From Musa acuminata AAA Group (taxonomy: Eukaryota > Streptophyta > Magnoliopsida > Zingiberales > Musaceae): a stretch of 64,000 nt of DNA. Shown piece by piece: positions 25,001 through 36,447 of this stretch. The number at the start of each line of letters is the position of its first letter. The stretch's first letter is position 1. Made by a program: the position numbers and the translations under genes. The notes under the pieces are model-generated. The model made no database searches. It was not told the DNA's origin and saw nothing but the letters and a program-made list of their open reading frames with translations. The stretch spans positions 10,745,001 to 10,809,000 of the forward strand of contig NC_088357.1 in assembly GCF_036884655.1 (NCBI RefSeq), given 5' to 3'.

Positions 25001-27812
25001 GACACCCAGGGGCACGGACCAAACCTTTGCTTGGCTGGACAACCCTCCTGCTAAACCACCATACAAATAAACCTTCACACTATCCACTGTTGGTGTCAGT
25101 CATTCGAAATTTTATTATAGGAATGTACAATAAGTAGTTAGAAAACATATATGAGATTTAGGTACATTAAAATTCTTGTATCCATACCGGATGTGTTGGA
25201 TATGATACTTGTATGATATGTCAATCATGATTCAAGCCTTCATTGAAGTACTGTACTTTTTAGGCAACTATTTAAAAAAAGGATAAGATATTCTGTTGAT
25301 ACTTCATGGATATTTCTTCATGGAAGTTCTTCTGCAATGAGTTTTCAATATCTTCTATTTATTTTTGGAGAACTATTTTGCTAAGTTTGTCTTATAAAGG
25401 GTGATCCAATGCACCAGGCTTCTGCCATGGCAAAACTAGAAGTTTATTCTGTATATTATGTATAAAATATCCTTTATTATGTCTAAACCATACCTCAAGT
25501 ACCTTGTCGAAACTAGAAGATAATGCCTTGTCGATGATACTGGTTGGTCTTGCAGTGGCCCAAGTCTTGCTTCTCAGTTTCGTCATCCCTGGCTCACAGT
25601 TAAGGCAGGAAACATTAGGAAAGTAGCATCTAAAGTAGAACTTTGCATACCTTTGTTTCTGTTGCTTATAGGACATTTACGGGTTTTTGCTCTATCGCTT
25701 GCCATTCTGGTTGATATGGTGTGGTTCTTGTCTGTTATTATTAACAATTTTAAATTTCACTTGGTTTGGGCTTTAGTGCAAGTTGACCAACTCTCATTTC
25801 AAGTTCAGTTCAGTTCGAGCTGGACTATGAAAATTTTAATAAAGAATAGCACGGACTCTCGTTCTTTTACCATCAATCATGCGAAAGGTCACCGACTTCT
25901 CTTTTGATCAGTTGGTTTTGCTCATCATCTTATGCTTCAACAACTTCAGGATCATTTTTGCAACTGGGCACTCAGACTTTAGGAAAGTGGTTCTGTCATA
26001 TGCAGCATGGTAATCTTAGGTTGCTGGTAATATTTTTCTTTTGCACAACTGTTTCATGGCTTGCATTCATAGATACTGCAAGGTTCATCATTGCTTGTGA
26101 TTAGGCTAATTGGATTAGTACAGTTACGAATATGTCAAAAATCATTTTACTTTTCTTTAATTTTCTGTCAAGCTATTTTTCCTTAAATTCTGCTATTTTT
26201 CTGAAAGTGCAGGATGCAGTTAAGGGAAACAATGTTGCTCATTCGAATGTTTCATGTAGAGAAATTTGGACTGAGTATCACGAATTGGGATGGGCAGGAA
26301 TCAAAGCAGTTGCTGATTACAAAGTATATACAGCTAGTTCCCTCATTGATCTTCTCAATTTTGTTGCTCCAAAGATGATGCAACGTGGAAGTGCACATTT
26401 TTCACATGGAATTGCTGATGATCTAGATGACCCAAAGTACATGCACCACAAATATTGGTCAAATCCCTTGGAGACAAAGTAAGGCTCTTTCCATTTTAGA
26501 TTAATCCACTTGTACATTTATGAAAAAGTGAAGTCAGTTTGTTATCTGCTTCATGCCAAATTGCACCAGGAAGAGTATGCCTATGGCACATTATACTGAG
26601 CCTTAGGCTAGCTAATAAATACATGTCACTGGCTTGGATGAGCCATGTCTCTGGAACAAAACCTTTTCATCATAAAAAAAAGTGTCATTTTTCAAGATAA
26701 ATAAAGATTTCCTTAAAAATATCGACTAGGTATCCTAAAAGTACTCGATAAAAATCCAGCAACTAAAATATATTATTGACATGGTCTATTTAATTGAGAG
26801 TGGGTGCAGATACTTTTCTATTTGAAAATTCTGAAAAGGAATATTTAGCATAATGTATTCTGGCTTATGGCTGCTTCAGATATAGTTACCCTTGTATAAT
26901 GTACTCTTCTTGTGATATCTCCAGTTTTGTCATTTTTGTTGGATCTCGGGTAATTTTTAGAAGAATTGAAGATGCACATGAGAATGATGCTACATGTAAT
27001 ATTTCTCACCAAGAAAGCCTTTGGAATTCCTGTAGTGTGACAATCTTTATGCTGGTACTTATTACCATGAGAAATTTTAGATGTGTTGTGTACTATGAAT
27101 ATTGAGTATTTTCAAAAGAAATTAAGTTTGAACATGAAATAAAGATACAATCAATTAATAAAGAAATTTTATATGTATTTTCAAAAGAATACATCAATCT
27201 TTGCCATTTCTATACAATCTTTATTTACTATTAAGGAGTAATATTTATGCTTTTCGTGATTACTATGCCTATGCTCCTAATATTTTTGTGCTTATACAAA
27301 TTACCATGCCTCATCTTTTCCTACTCAGGTTACCAAATGCGCCTGATATGGAGATATATTCTCTGTACGGAGTGGGAATACCTACAGAGAGAGCATATGT
27401 TTACAAATTATCACCTTCTGCTGAGTGCTACATTCCGTTTCAGATTGATAGCTCTGCCAATGGCGGGCATGAAGGAAGCAACTTGCAGGGTGGTATTTAC
27501 TTGGCTAATGGTGATGAGACTGTTCCGGTGTTGAGTGCAGGTTATATGTGCGCCAAAGGATGGCGTGGGAAAACAAGGTTCAATCCTTCTGGTATTAAGA
27601 CATACATCAGGGAGTACGATCATGCTCCTCCAGCTAATATCTTGGAAGGCCGTGGAACACAGAGTGGTGCCCATGTCGATATAATGGGCAACTTTGCTTT
27701 AATAGAGGACATCATCAGAGTAGCAGCAGGAGCCTCTGGAGAGGAGTTGGGTGGTGACCAAGTCTATTCTGATATATTAAAATGGTCAGAGAAGATCAAC
27801 CTACATCTATAA
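13045..27812 (+). CDS. PDAT1: Phospholipid:diacylglycerol acyltransferase (675 aa, six exons)
   Basis: Exons are 13045-13487, 14440-14662, 14847-15130, 16736-17063, 26213-26478 and 27329-27812, with GT-AG junctions and an unbroken frame. PDAT moves an acyl group from the sn-2 position of a phospholipid to diacylglycerol, making triacylglycerol at the ER. The protein has a basic N-terminal tail, one membrane segment at about residues 53-71 (CCWLIGIICSVWWLLLF), and a lumenal LCAT-type alpha/beta-hydrolase domain. Visible motifs are GIVTGGLELWEG, the nucleophile elbow PHSMG (Ser253), Asp577 in GDETVPVLS and His629 in SGAHVDIMGN, which form the catalytic triad. Length matches the Arabidopsis enzyme (671 aa). 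The start is the first ATG of an MAMLRRRK opening and is followed closely by the conserved basic stretch. The gene is large only because intron 4 (9.1 kb) carries retroelement DNA. Confidence 0.96.
17064..26212 (+). other. Intron 4 of PDAT (9.1 kb) with inserted repeats
   Basis: This intron lies between the residues DFR and DAVKG. It contains a purine-rich tract (about 17815-18110), the antisense LINE at about 20480-24560, and two diverged direct repeats that flank the LINE (about 19500-19590 and 24950-25045). No host gene is embedded. Confidence 0.85.
20480..24560 (-). mobile_element. Dead L1-type LINE, antisense inside PDAT intron 4
   Basis: Reading the minus strand from high to low coordinates gives the order of a plant L1-type ORF2. 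First is an APE endonuclease start (WNWRGI..KPIKDFL, then LQETHASEE, about 24280-24100) and a later SSDHAPI box (about 23610). Next is reverse transcriptase (FIPKTKNPTTVNHYRPIALSN near 22800, IPKRGIHDNISIAQEATHSM near 22650, CGLQKGDLLSPYL near 22390). A zf-RVT region (CPPCNSTPESINHLFF, about 21100-21050) and an RNase H start (GWRQINTDGS, about 20710) follow. A short frame at 24297-24533 may be the ORF1 end. The frame is broken by many stops and shifts. The catalytic F/YADD box that should lie near 22260 is missing: MSH runs straight into ILLCFRANKK. The element cannot encode active reverse transcriptase. I did not determine its exact ends. Confidence 0.85.
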
Positions 27813-28821
27813 ATGCAGTTGATAATCCCCATAATGTTCTTGTTTTGCATGGTGAACCGTCTATGTTTGCTTGGAATCAAACACTCTGGGGATGATTTGA
27901 GGATGGCAGGAAGACATAATAATTTGACCAGAAAAAGGAAGGCAAAGACATTCAAAAGCATGTGATGTATGGGTAAAATTCGAAACTTGTGCTATTTACT
28001 GCAGAATTGTGAATTTAAATGCTGGTGCTGCCTTTAGTTGTTGATCGAAGAGGCTTCCCTGATGTGGAAATCTAGCATTTTGTGGAACAACACAATTGGG
28101 GAATATGATTACTTGTGTTGCATGTATCAAGTTTTTTTCTCATTTATTGTATTATATATTTGAGGACAGATTGAATAATTTCATGAAATTGCAAACAGCT
28201 TTTGGTTATGTTAATGCGTAATGATCACAGTTTAGCATAGATCATTTAAGTTTAACTGTTTATTTGCTAATGACAAGGATAAACTCAATCTTTGCCTACA
28301 TGTCAAAGTTGAGCACAGCGTTGTTGACGACGGGACGATATGGCTATGAGGTTGATCATGCTATTCAACAAGTCGTTACTCTGCCTCTCTCGAATTTGAG
28401 GTATGATTTTACGATCTTATTGATGGTCGGATGGTGTGCTTAATTGTTTCTGATATTAATTACGATTTCAATTCATATATTATACTATAAAAGACTTTAA
28501 GTCACTACTCCATCGATACTATAGTCGGATGGTATACATAATCATTTTTAGCATTAGTCATGATTAATCGCAACTGTACTATAAAAGACCTTCATGTATA
28601 TTTTCATATATGTTTTCAAGTGTCTATCTCTCTCTTTCTCTCACTCGACATTTGGTCGAACTCTCTAAATCCTTACTAACTTAAACATTAAAGTGATCTT
28701 ATTAGACATGCCATCGATATAGTTATCCCCACGTCAAAAAATATATATATACATCTATACCGATAATAAATATTTTTAATGAAATCCTTATGATATATGA
28801 TATCAGAGTATATTATAAGTA

Positions 28822-28869
<48 letters not shown>

Positions 28870-29107
28870 TTCCACAAAAAAAAAACAATTTCAAGAGTAG
28901 CACAGAATAAAAATGTATCGCTTAATTTATTTATTCTCCTTCAAAAGAGTTCCATCCAACAATTATTATGTATATCATCTATTTATTTACACACATTACT
29001 CGTCTTGTGATGCGCCCATAGCCATTGATAAAAGAATACCTCTCTTATGTATATGTATGTATGTATGTATTGATATTCAATAAAAAATTGTACCACCACG
29101 TGAGTGG
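27813..29107. other. Intergenic DNA between the convergent PDAT and LOX genes
   Basis: This holds the 3' flanks of two convergent genes: the PDAT 3' UTR on the left and the LOX 3' UTR on the right. A (TA)n run occupies about 28826-28867 and a (GTAT)n patch lies near 29048-29070. No gene was seen. Confidence 0.7.
28826..28867. repeat. (AT)n microsatellite
   Basis: This is a run of about twenty AT dinucleotides in the PDAT-LOX spacer. Confidence 0.95.
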
Positions 29108-32100
29108 TCAGATGGTCACGCTGTTGGGCACCCCTCGGCACGTGATTCCCGGTCCCGAACTCGGAGCCATCAACTCGTACGGCAACACCCCGGCGCCGCA
29201 CCGGTTCCGCCTCGCCGGGTCCGCGTTCCGACTCGCGATCTCCGACTCGGCCCGCCTCACCTCCGCCGCGAACTCGTGGAACGCCTCCACCATCTCGCCG
29301 TCCCCCGTCCACGTGTATGGGTCCGGTCTCTCCCCCAGGTACTCCTCGTCCACCGAGTGCGTCGACAGGGTGTCGATCACCGTCAGGAACGTGGTCGCCT
29401 GAGTCAGGCTCGGCAGCGCGGACAAGAAGTACTTGGCCGGGTCAGCCCGGAAGTGCTCGTACTCCGGGTCGCCTTCCACCGGGACGAGCCGGCGCATCAG
29501 CGGCGGCCGGTTCGGTATGTAACCGCCGAGGGGGTACTGGCCGAAGTTGAGGGCCGCGTGCTGGGCCGAGCTGAGCCAGATGAGGGTGGTGAGGAAGGAG
29601 CTCAACTCGGCAGGACTCGACAGGCGCGGCCACCATGGCGCACATCGCTTGTCGGCGTGGCCGACGTTGACGGCCTCGGCGTACCAGCTCTGGAGCTCGT
29701 AGTCGGACTGGACGGACTCGGCGTCGGCGTAGTAGGTGGCGACGTAGGTCTCGACCCACGACTGGATCGCCGACCACAGGAGGAGGCCATCGGTGGCGTA
29801 CGGGTAGTCTTCTATGACGAGACTCAGGCCATGCGGCTGCGTCGGGTCCTCCACCGCCATGCCTCTGTTCACGATCAGAAGACACCGGAAGACCAACACT
29901 CGTTAGCTCGATGTTTCATCACATCTCAAAGTCATGCATCACCTTCGACGTCATACTTGCCTTCTGATGAGATCGGCAGGGAGTCCTTCCTGATCGATGC
30001 GCCAGTGATCGCGGTACGCGGCCGCGCTGATCTCCATGCAAACAGGTCCAGGAGTGAAGCCGGACTCGATCACTCCGCCGCCGTTGATGAGGATTTGGCG
30101 AGCCATAGCATTCACCTCTAGCGTGTATCTCATGTGGGGCTTCAGCAGCTTGAAGATGGGGTGCATCGCACTTAGTTGCCGATGAGCTGCCAGTATAAAC
30201 GGCTCGATGCACGCGTGAGTCTTCAACCTACAAGCAACGCCGCCATGATCATATGTTACTCCCTGTCCTCGGGGTATCCATACATCAATCGGATCAACCG
30301 CAAGCGCACATACCAATGGTTGACGAGTTGGTGGACGCCGGCGTCGTTGGAGCAGACGTGCGCCTTGGCGAGCTGCCAAAGCCAATTGCTGGTGGCATCG
30401 GTGGGCGGTGTGAAGACGCGCTTTGCCCGAGTGTCGCCGGGTCTCACGGGCGGCAGACTCAGCTCGATGGCAATCGGCTTAAGAGTTCCCAGCTCGGTGA
30501 GGAAAAAGATGGTGCGAGTGCCGTAGGCTTTTCGCCCGTCGTGCGCATTGATCCGATCGAGGAAGGGGAGGTACACATCATGGTAGTCCAATACGAACAG
30601 CTTCTTCTCGTCCAAGGCCTGTTTGCAGATGTTGCATAGCAAGTCGCATGTCAATTTCGGTACCCAAAGTCAAGAAAGATGAAATCTTTGTGAGTTACCT
30701 GTTGAACAGACATGCCATTGAGATGGCTGACGATGTGTTCTTCTTTGATGGAGGATTCAGGCGGACCATAGATGGCGGGGTCTAACTTACTCACGGGAGG
30801 GAACACCTACAGCGGTTGAAGCACCATTAGAAAAAAGCAGAGGTGATTCGGGTAGGATTTCTTCGAGGGAGGATTCGAGTACCTGAAGCCTTTCTATGTT
30901 AACGGGATTGATGCCTGCCAGAGTTTGACGGGCGAACTCGTCGTCGCGCAGCCATGCGAACTTGTCCTCTGCCGGATGCGTGCCAATGAGAGAGGCGAGG
31001 GTCAAAAGGCATTGATGCTACAAGTAGAACGAGGAGGATACGAAAGACTAGTGCTCACTTGTGATGATGTCGGGGGTGTCGTAACGGAGGAGGGCTTCGC
31101 TCGACTCTTCAATCTTGCTGACGAGGGGGATCTTGTGAAAGAGCTGATCTTGCAAGCTCTGCTTCAAGCGCAGGCCTTCCTTGAAGAGGTTGTCCACCTC
31201 GTGGAAGGCCTTGAAGTCGTGGCTCTCCGGGGAGAAGGCGGCGACAAGCATGGGAACCAGGTTGTGGAGCACGGCCTTTTGAGCCCCTGCCGTCAGCATC
31301 TCCTGCTTGCCCTCCTCGAATTGGTCGTCCCGCGGCACGTACACGGGCAGTGGATCTTCCACCCGCGTCTCAGCATCCTTGTCTGCAAAGCACGTCACGG
31401 AGTCAGAAGCGCCAACCAAGATTAGCCTCTCGAGGCCACCCTTTTCACCGACACAGAGAAAGGAGAGGTGACGGCCAAGCTTGCCTTTGACTAACTCAAC
31501 CATGTCTGCGATTGCATTTCTTGTTGTTGACTAAATCAAACTCTGAGCTTTTTCTTAATGAATGCTCGAAAGACTATGAATGATTCAACTTTGGACAGCG
31601 AGTTACGACCGAGAGGTTGCAGACTGGCTGCGTCTCATACCTGTGCTCGTGGGGGCTCTCCCTGTCCTCGATCTCCTTGGGTAAGGCAGCTTCTCCCCTC
31701 CCAGGGTTGGCCTGGCGAATTCGATCCCCTTGTCGGGGTTGCCCAAGTCATTGTAAACGTCGTAATCGTAGATTCTATCGGTCAGCTTCCTCTGGCCCTT
31801 GCCGTCGCCCCTCAACTCCGTCAGCTCCTGCTGCCTCAGGTTCCTCAGTCCTGAGGGCGTCTGAGATGGCAGATAAGGCTGCACCGACAGCAAAAGATGA
31901 TGATTGTTAGTGATCCGAATTCTGTGCGTCCAAGTTCTGCGTTGGAGGATGGATAGAGGACCTTGTTGCTGAAGAAGACCCGCTTGCTGGCGTGGATTCT
32001 GGTAGGCTGCACCCAAGAATTGCAAGGGAAGTGGACGGGGCCGCAGGCGAAGCCTTCGACCACGATGCTCTCCAGGAAGAACTCCCTCTGGTGCCGGTTG

Positions 32101-32694
32101 AGCACCTTGATCGCTCCGGGCTCGCCGAAGCTGGAGTCCACCGTGAACTCCGCCGTGTAGACCACCCGCTCGGCCTTGGCGTTCTTCTTCTCGAACCAGC
32201 CCTTCAGCTCCGCCATGTTACTGGTCTTCGCCTTCCTCGTTCCTTTAGCACCAAATATTAGCTATAAGATGAAGAGAAACAATTCATCCAAACCGGCAGA
32301 AACGGGAGGAAGAGGGAGTCAGCCTACTTGGATCGAACTCGGTGCTGACGAGCTCCAACACCACGTTCCTCCCAATCTTGTCGGAGAAAGCATCGAGCTG
32401 GTTCGCGATCGTCTCCTTTAGATCCTCCTTCTTCTTTCTCCTCACCGTCACCGCCGCCCTGACCTTAAACCTCACGGGCTTCTCTTCCGCCTCAACCCTC
32501 GCGAACCTCTCGGTCAGCACCACGGCGGCCACCGGAGTCCGCACCGCTCGCCCTGCCGTGCAGCTCCTCCTCTGCTTGCAAGGGAAGAAAAGATTCCTCT
32601 GCTCGCCTCCTCCAAACAGCGGCGAGCTGGAAGAAGAAAGGAGGCAGGTCCTTGGGAGCAATGAAGAGCCAAAGATCTCCAGAGAGGCAGCCAT
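29108..32694 (-). CDS. LOX: Plastid-type 13-lipoxygenase (910 aa, nine exons)
   Basis: Exons in coding order are 32694-32328, 32242-31962, 31878-31641, 31382-31059, 30968-30883, 30806-30699, 30618-30314, 30227-29961 and 29864-29108. Lipoxygenase adds O2 to linoleic or linolenic acid; the 13-type feeds jasmonate and green-leaf-volatile synthesis in plastids. The N-terminus is Ser/Arg-rich and reads as a transit peptide. A PLAT/LH2 domain ([19 protein letters not shown] onward) follows, then the LOX domain with [47 protein letters not shown] and [14 protein letters not shown]. Iron ligands are visible: His569 and His574 (NHWLKTH), His761 and Asn765 ([10 protein letters not shown]), and the C-terminal Ile910 (PNSVTI). 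Phe627 in ESGFTPG, where 9-LOXes have Thr-Val, supports 13-specificity. Intron 8 uses a GC donor (AAG|GCAAGT). The Coffa-site residue is Gly619 rather than the usual Ala. Confidence 0.96.
29959..29961 (-). promoter_or_regulatory. GC donor site of LOX intron 8
   Basis: On the minus strand exon 8 ends AGAAG and the intron begins GCAAGTATG. Only this junction keeps the [11 protein letters not shown] frame with the acceptor AACAG at 29865. The nearby GT (CAA|GTATG) would shift the frame. AG|GCAAGT is the usual consensus of GC-AG introns. Confidence 0.85.
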
Positions 32695-32846
32695 CCAATA
32701 TCCTCCCCTTCCCAAAATCTCGACTTCCCGATGGAAACAGTAGATTTTTGGGCAGAAGCGCAAGACTTGGTTTCCTGTCCGCTTGAATTCCTCCCCTTCT
32801 TTGGTGACTCTCCTTGGTCGAACAGGGGAAGGTGGGCAAGTCCTAC

Positions 32847-32854
32847 TATATAGG
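32847..32854 (-). promoter_or_regulatory. TATA box of the LOX gene
   Basis: The minus strand reads CCCCTATATAGTAGG about 155 bp upstream of the LOX start codon, a plausible position for a core promoter. Confidence 0.55.
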
Positions 32855-33414
32855 GGCTGGCGAGTGGGTAAAATGGGCATTGCAACACGGACACGCTTTC
32901 TCCCTCGCGATAAATAAGGGCCAAATGGCAGCTTCGCGGCAACGACGTCCGTTTCAAAGGACCGCCGATGCCCACCACAAATCCTTAAATACCAATCCAG
33001 TCCCGTAAGCATGACGGAACACAAACAGAACATGTAGAAATCGTATGGGTTTCCATTATCCCAAGTGTAAAAGGATAATATGATTTATTTAGCTCGGAAA
33101 AATCTTAGCTTATTTATCTACGTATTTGACCTGCAACATCCATAAATGGTGAAGCAAAGGAAGGGGGAAGGCGAGTGCGTTCAGGTGCTGGAAACGATTA
33201 CAGTGTATGTGATGCGGTCGTGTTCTTCGCAACACGCGTGCTGGCAAAAAACATGTGTGCTCTTCGCGGAGGAATCCCAGTGACCCCCCACGGCTTGAAC
33301 CGAAATTGAACCGGTCCAAAATCAAAATTGAATCGAGTAGAATGATTTCGAACCGAACCCAAACGGATTCAATCTGATGCCAAGTAGGTGAAATTGCCAG
33401 ATATTCCTGAATAT

Positions 33415-33945
33415 TCCACGTAAGCAGTAATCAATCATTGCTGGTGTTCCGCACAAGTAACTCGTTATTCACACCGTGCTGACGTGGCCAAGAAAAAGAG
33501 GAAAAAGTATACATAACAAAGTAGCTTTGGGAGCGTGTGATGGTGGCCACGTCGCCTCTCACCCACTGAGTTAATGGGGGAGACCACTGTCATATGGTGA
33601 AAGAATTGAGGGCATGCGAACTTGGTGGGGTCCGAATGAATAGGGCAGGGCGCCCCCACCTGCTCCACGTGCGAATGGTTTTTGCCTTCGTGCGATTCCT
33701 TCACTTTGAACGGAGATCCGTGTTGACCCACATCCGCCACACGTGTGGTCAAACACCTAAACGTATGTAACGCAGCCCAATTCGCCACACCGTCCTCCGA
33801 CGCTCGGATGGGATTCCGACGTCATAATGATAATAATTAATTGATGGATATCAAATAACCGATGGGAGGACAACAATTTGGGTGGGTTTATAAAGGGCAT
33901 AATAACCCACATGATTCCAAAGCTAAGGGAATAGGAAGCCACGTG
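33415..33945. promoter_or_regulatory. Cluster of ACGT-core elements upstream of LOX
   Basis: Perfect CACGTG G-boxes occur at 33666, 33740 (inside the 12-bp palindrome CCACACGTGTGG) and 33940. Other ACGT-core sites are at 33416 (CCACGTA), 33481 (GACGTGGC), 33547 (CCACGTC) and 33818 (GACGTCAT). They lie about 0.7-1.25 kb upstream of the LOX start. Such sites are known targets of bZIP and MYC-type bHLH factors, so stress or jasmonate control is a reasonable inference but not shown. Confidence 0.45.
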
Positions 33946-34287
33946 TATCGAACTTATTAGCTGTTGCGTAGGTTTGTGAAAGCAGCAACAGTGGATCAAA
34001 CAAAATAAGACAACGAGCTCTTCGTTGGAGGAATAGTTCATCGCTAACGTTGACTTTAGAACTTGAGGTTTATTGGGATCCTTTCGTCCCTTACTGGAAG
34101 GAAAGAGATGGAAGTTCTGTGCTATCCTCACAAAAATGAAAGGGACTGTCTAAATCGCCACGCTACTTTTTCTCTACGTTCTTACATTATTAATCTGAGC
34201 AGTACAGAAGAAGAAACAAAGTTAGAAAAGAAGGGAGATCGCGTGTTCTACCTGTCTTCTATGTATCTATGTGTATATAACAAAGAA

Positions 34288-34316
34288 GAGAGGAGGAGGA
34301 GGAGGAGGAGGAGGAA
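34288..34316. repeat. (GAG)n microsatellite
   Basis: About nine GAG/AGG triplets in a row, outside any recognised coding exon. Confidence 0.92.
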
Positions 34317-36447
34317 GGAAAGCAGCTACTAATTTGGAGACCAATGCAGCAGCACCGCCCTCCCTTTTCAAGGGCAAAAGAAGCTAAAAACCAGAATAAA
34401 AGGTTCGATTTCAATTTTAAGAAATTTAAACTGGATTCGATTTTGATTCGGTTCTCGTTCGAATGAATCAACCATGAAACTCGAGTTTGAATTATGGAGC
34501 TATAGAAAGTCATGTGTTCACATAAAAACCTGCCTAACGAATTGACTGGTTAGTCGTGTTGCTTTCATCCGCCATGGACGACCGGCAGCTGTGTACGAGT
34601 GTGGGGATGCATACTTCGCCAAGACTAATATCAAACATAATTGATGTTGCACTTCGTTTTATGTATTAGTATGGTTTATGGGTTGCATATATGTCTTCTT
34701 TAATGCCTTGGTAGCGTAGAATTGGTCAACGCAACTGTTCGATAAAGCAGTCGGCAAAAGATATATGATATAAAGTCCGGTCGTGAGAAGGAGATGGTGA
34801 TGCTGACAAGAGAAGGTCATGATGCTCCACGACAAAGTTGGAGATTAGCTTTCTCCTATAAAAAAAATGTAAATACGAAGCAGATAGAATCGTTTACGTA
34901 CTTGATGATCACGATTTATAGGACTGAAGTACGCACGAGTTACATCCCATCCGTAATCGCTTAAACACCCTAAGACTGACCTGGAGATCGATAGGATCCA
35001 CATTAATTGGTAATGTATGTGGTGACCGAAACGAACCACGTCTCAGCTGAGAGAACCACAAAGCATAATAATAATTAATAAGCATCGAGATCATCTTCTG
35101 CGGGCTTCGACAGCATAGGATGATGATGATGATGATGAGACCATACTAATTATTCTGCTGTTCGTAGGTATTCGGCGTGCTAATCAAGTTTGCATGACGT
35201 GGTCATCGGAGCCGCTTCATTTGCAAGGCAGAGAGTTCATTTTCAGGTTGTTCATATCAATGCAGCAGGATCGACGAGTCGATGAAGGCGACATGCAAAG
35301 CCGTAATGCTCGCACTTAATTAGATGAGCGGTAGTTGAGTTCTCGATGTTGCTTGATCCGTGACAGGAAATGGTCAGCCTAAGCTTTGTTCCACGGCCTG
35401 CCGCCTCACCAGTTTGTTCCATCATGGAACTGTAATGAGCACCTAACTTCGATGGGGATGACGCATGACGTGAAGAAGAGTCTGACGGACGACGAACTCG
35501 ATGGTAAAGTCGGCCGAGCAAAGGACTTTTAGGAGGTCAGATTACATGTTGTTCTCACTTGGATGTTGACGAGGGCTGGAGATACAACTGATTCATACCA
35601 ACCTTCCTTCCATTAGTCGTTCGGCCTTTAGATGGAGTAAAGTAGGAGAAGACAAAGTTGGACGTGTCGATCGCACAGCTAGCTGTGTGTTTCGAGTTAG
35701 GCAACAAAGTGTTCCGCAAGGAAACATGAGAAGGGAGCTGTATGAATCCGTGGAAGATGACTGGTACTCGAACGTCGACATGAGGTTAATGACCAAAGCA
35801 AAGGAGCTTGCTTTTGCTTCCCAGGATTTGACTCGAGAATAGCAAATAGAAGAAACCATGCATGGTTTGACTTGGAAATGTTTCGGGGATCATTTTGTTT
35901 GACCTTTAGCAATTTACGGGAAGTCAAGGCGGTGGCTGGACGGTTCTTCTCCATCTTTAAGCTTTGGAATGCGTCAATGCACCGGCCATTCTCCGTCGTT
36001 GAAATCTATTAATTGATATGTAGGGGTGATGTTGTAGGTTTGACGAGTAGCTGCAGCATCTACGGGTGTCGCGAGGGGATTGGCCCCAAGTCAAAGCAAC
36101 CAACAGTCGAGCAGTTTACACGCGCATGGCGGACGTCCTCCGTGATCACATCGTCGGTGCGTGGTCGCGGTCGTGATCCGAGCAAGCTGTGGGTGGGGAG
36201 GCTGACACGCCGACAGATAAATCACGCATTCATTTAGATGTTTAGTTTATTATTTCTGATTATTCGTATGGATGATTTCAATTTAATGTAGCATTTTTCT
36301 AAGATAAAATCAATGTTTACTAACCATTCACATCAGAGCAAACCAAATTAATTGACTTGAAATTGTGGGCTGTGTGCAGACTCCACACAATTTTACCCCT
36401 ATAGAATAGTTGGATTCCATGTAATTTTATCCATTTGGGATGGATGT

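Larger units (their letters stand above)
32855..36447. other. LOX upstream region and intergenic DNA
   Basis: This is the distal promoter of LOX followed by intergenic sequence. It has a run of ACGT-core elements at 33415-33945, patches rich in GAACCGAA/TTGAACCG words (33296-33370 and 34405-34465), and a (GAG)n microsatellite at 34288-34316. Stretches at 35250-36240 are moderately GC-rich with short open frames on both strands, but I recognise no protein in them. Confidence 0.55.

Noticed and set aside
29276..30121. 281-codon plus-strand frame opposite the lipoxygenase
   Set aside because: It lies antisense to LOX exons 8 and 9, is driven by their high GC content, and crosses the intron. It has no recognisable domain.
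32284..33033. Upstream in-frame extension of LOX exon 1 to an earlier ATG
   Set aside because: The extension crosses the likely TATA box near 32850 and lacks family similarity. The ATG at 32694 begins a plausible transit peptide.
35250..36240. Moderately GC-rich stretch that might hide a gene
   Set aside because: Only short frames without domain, splice-site order or conserved motifs were seen.
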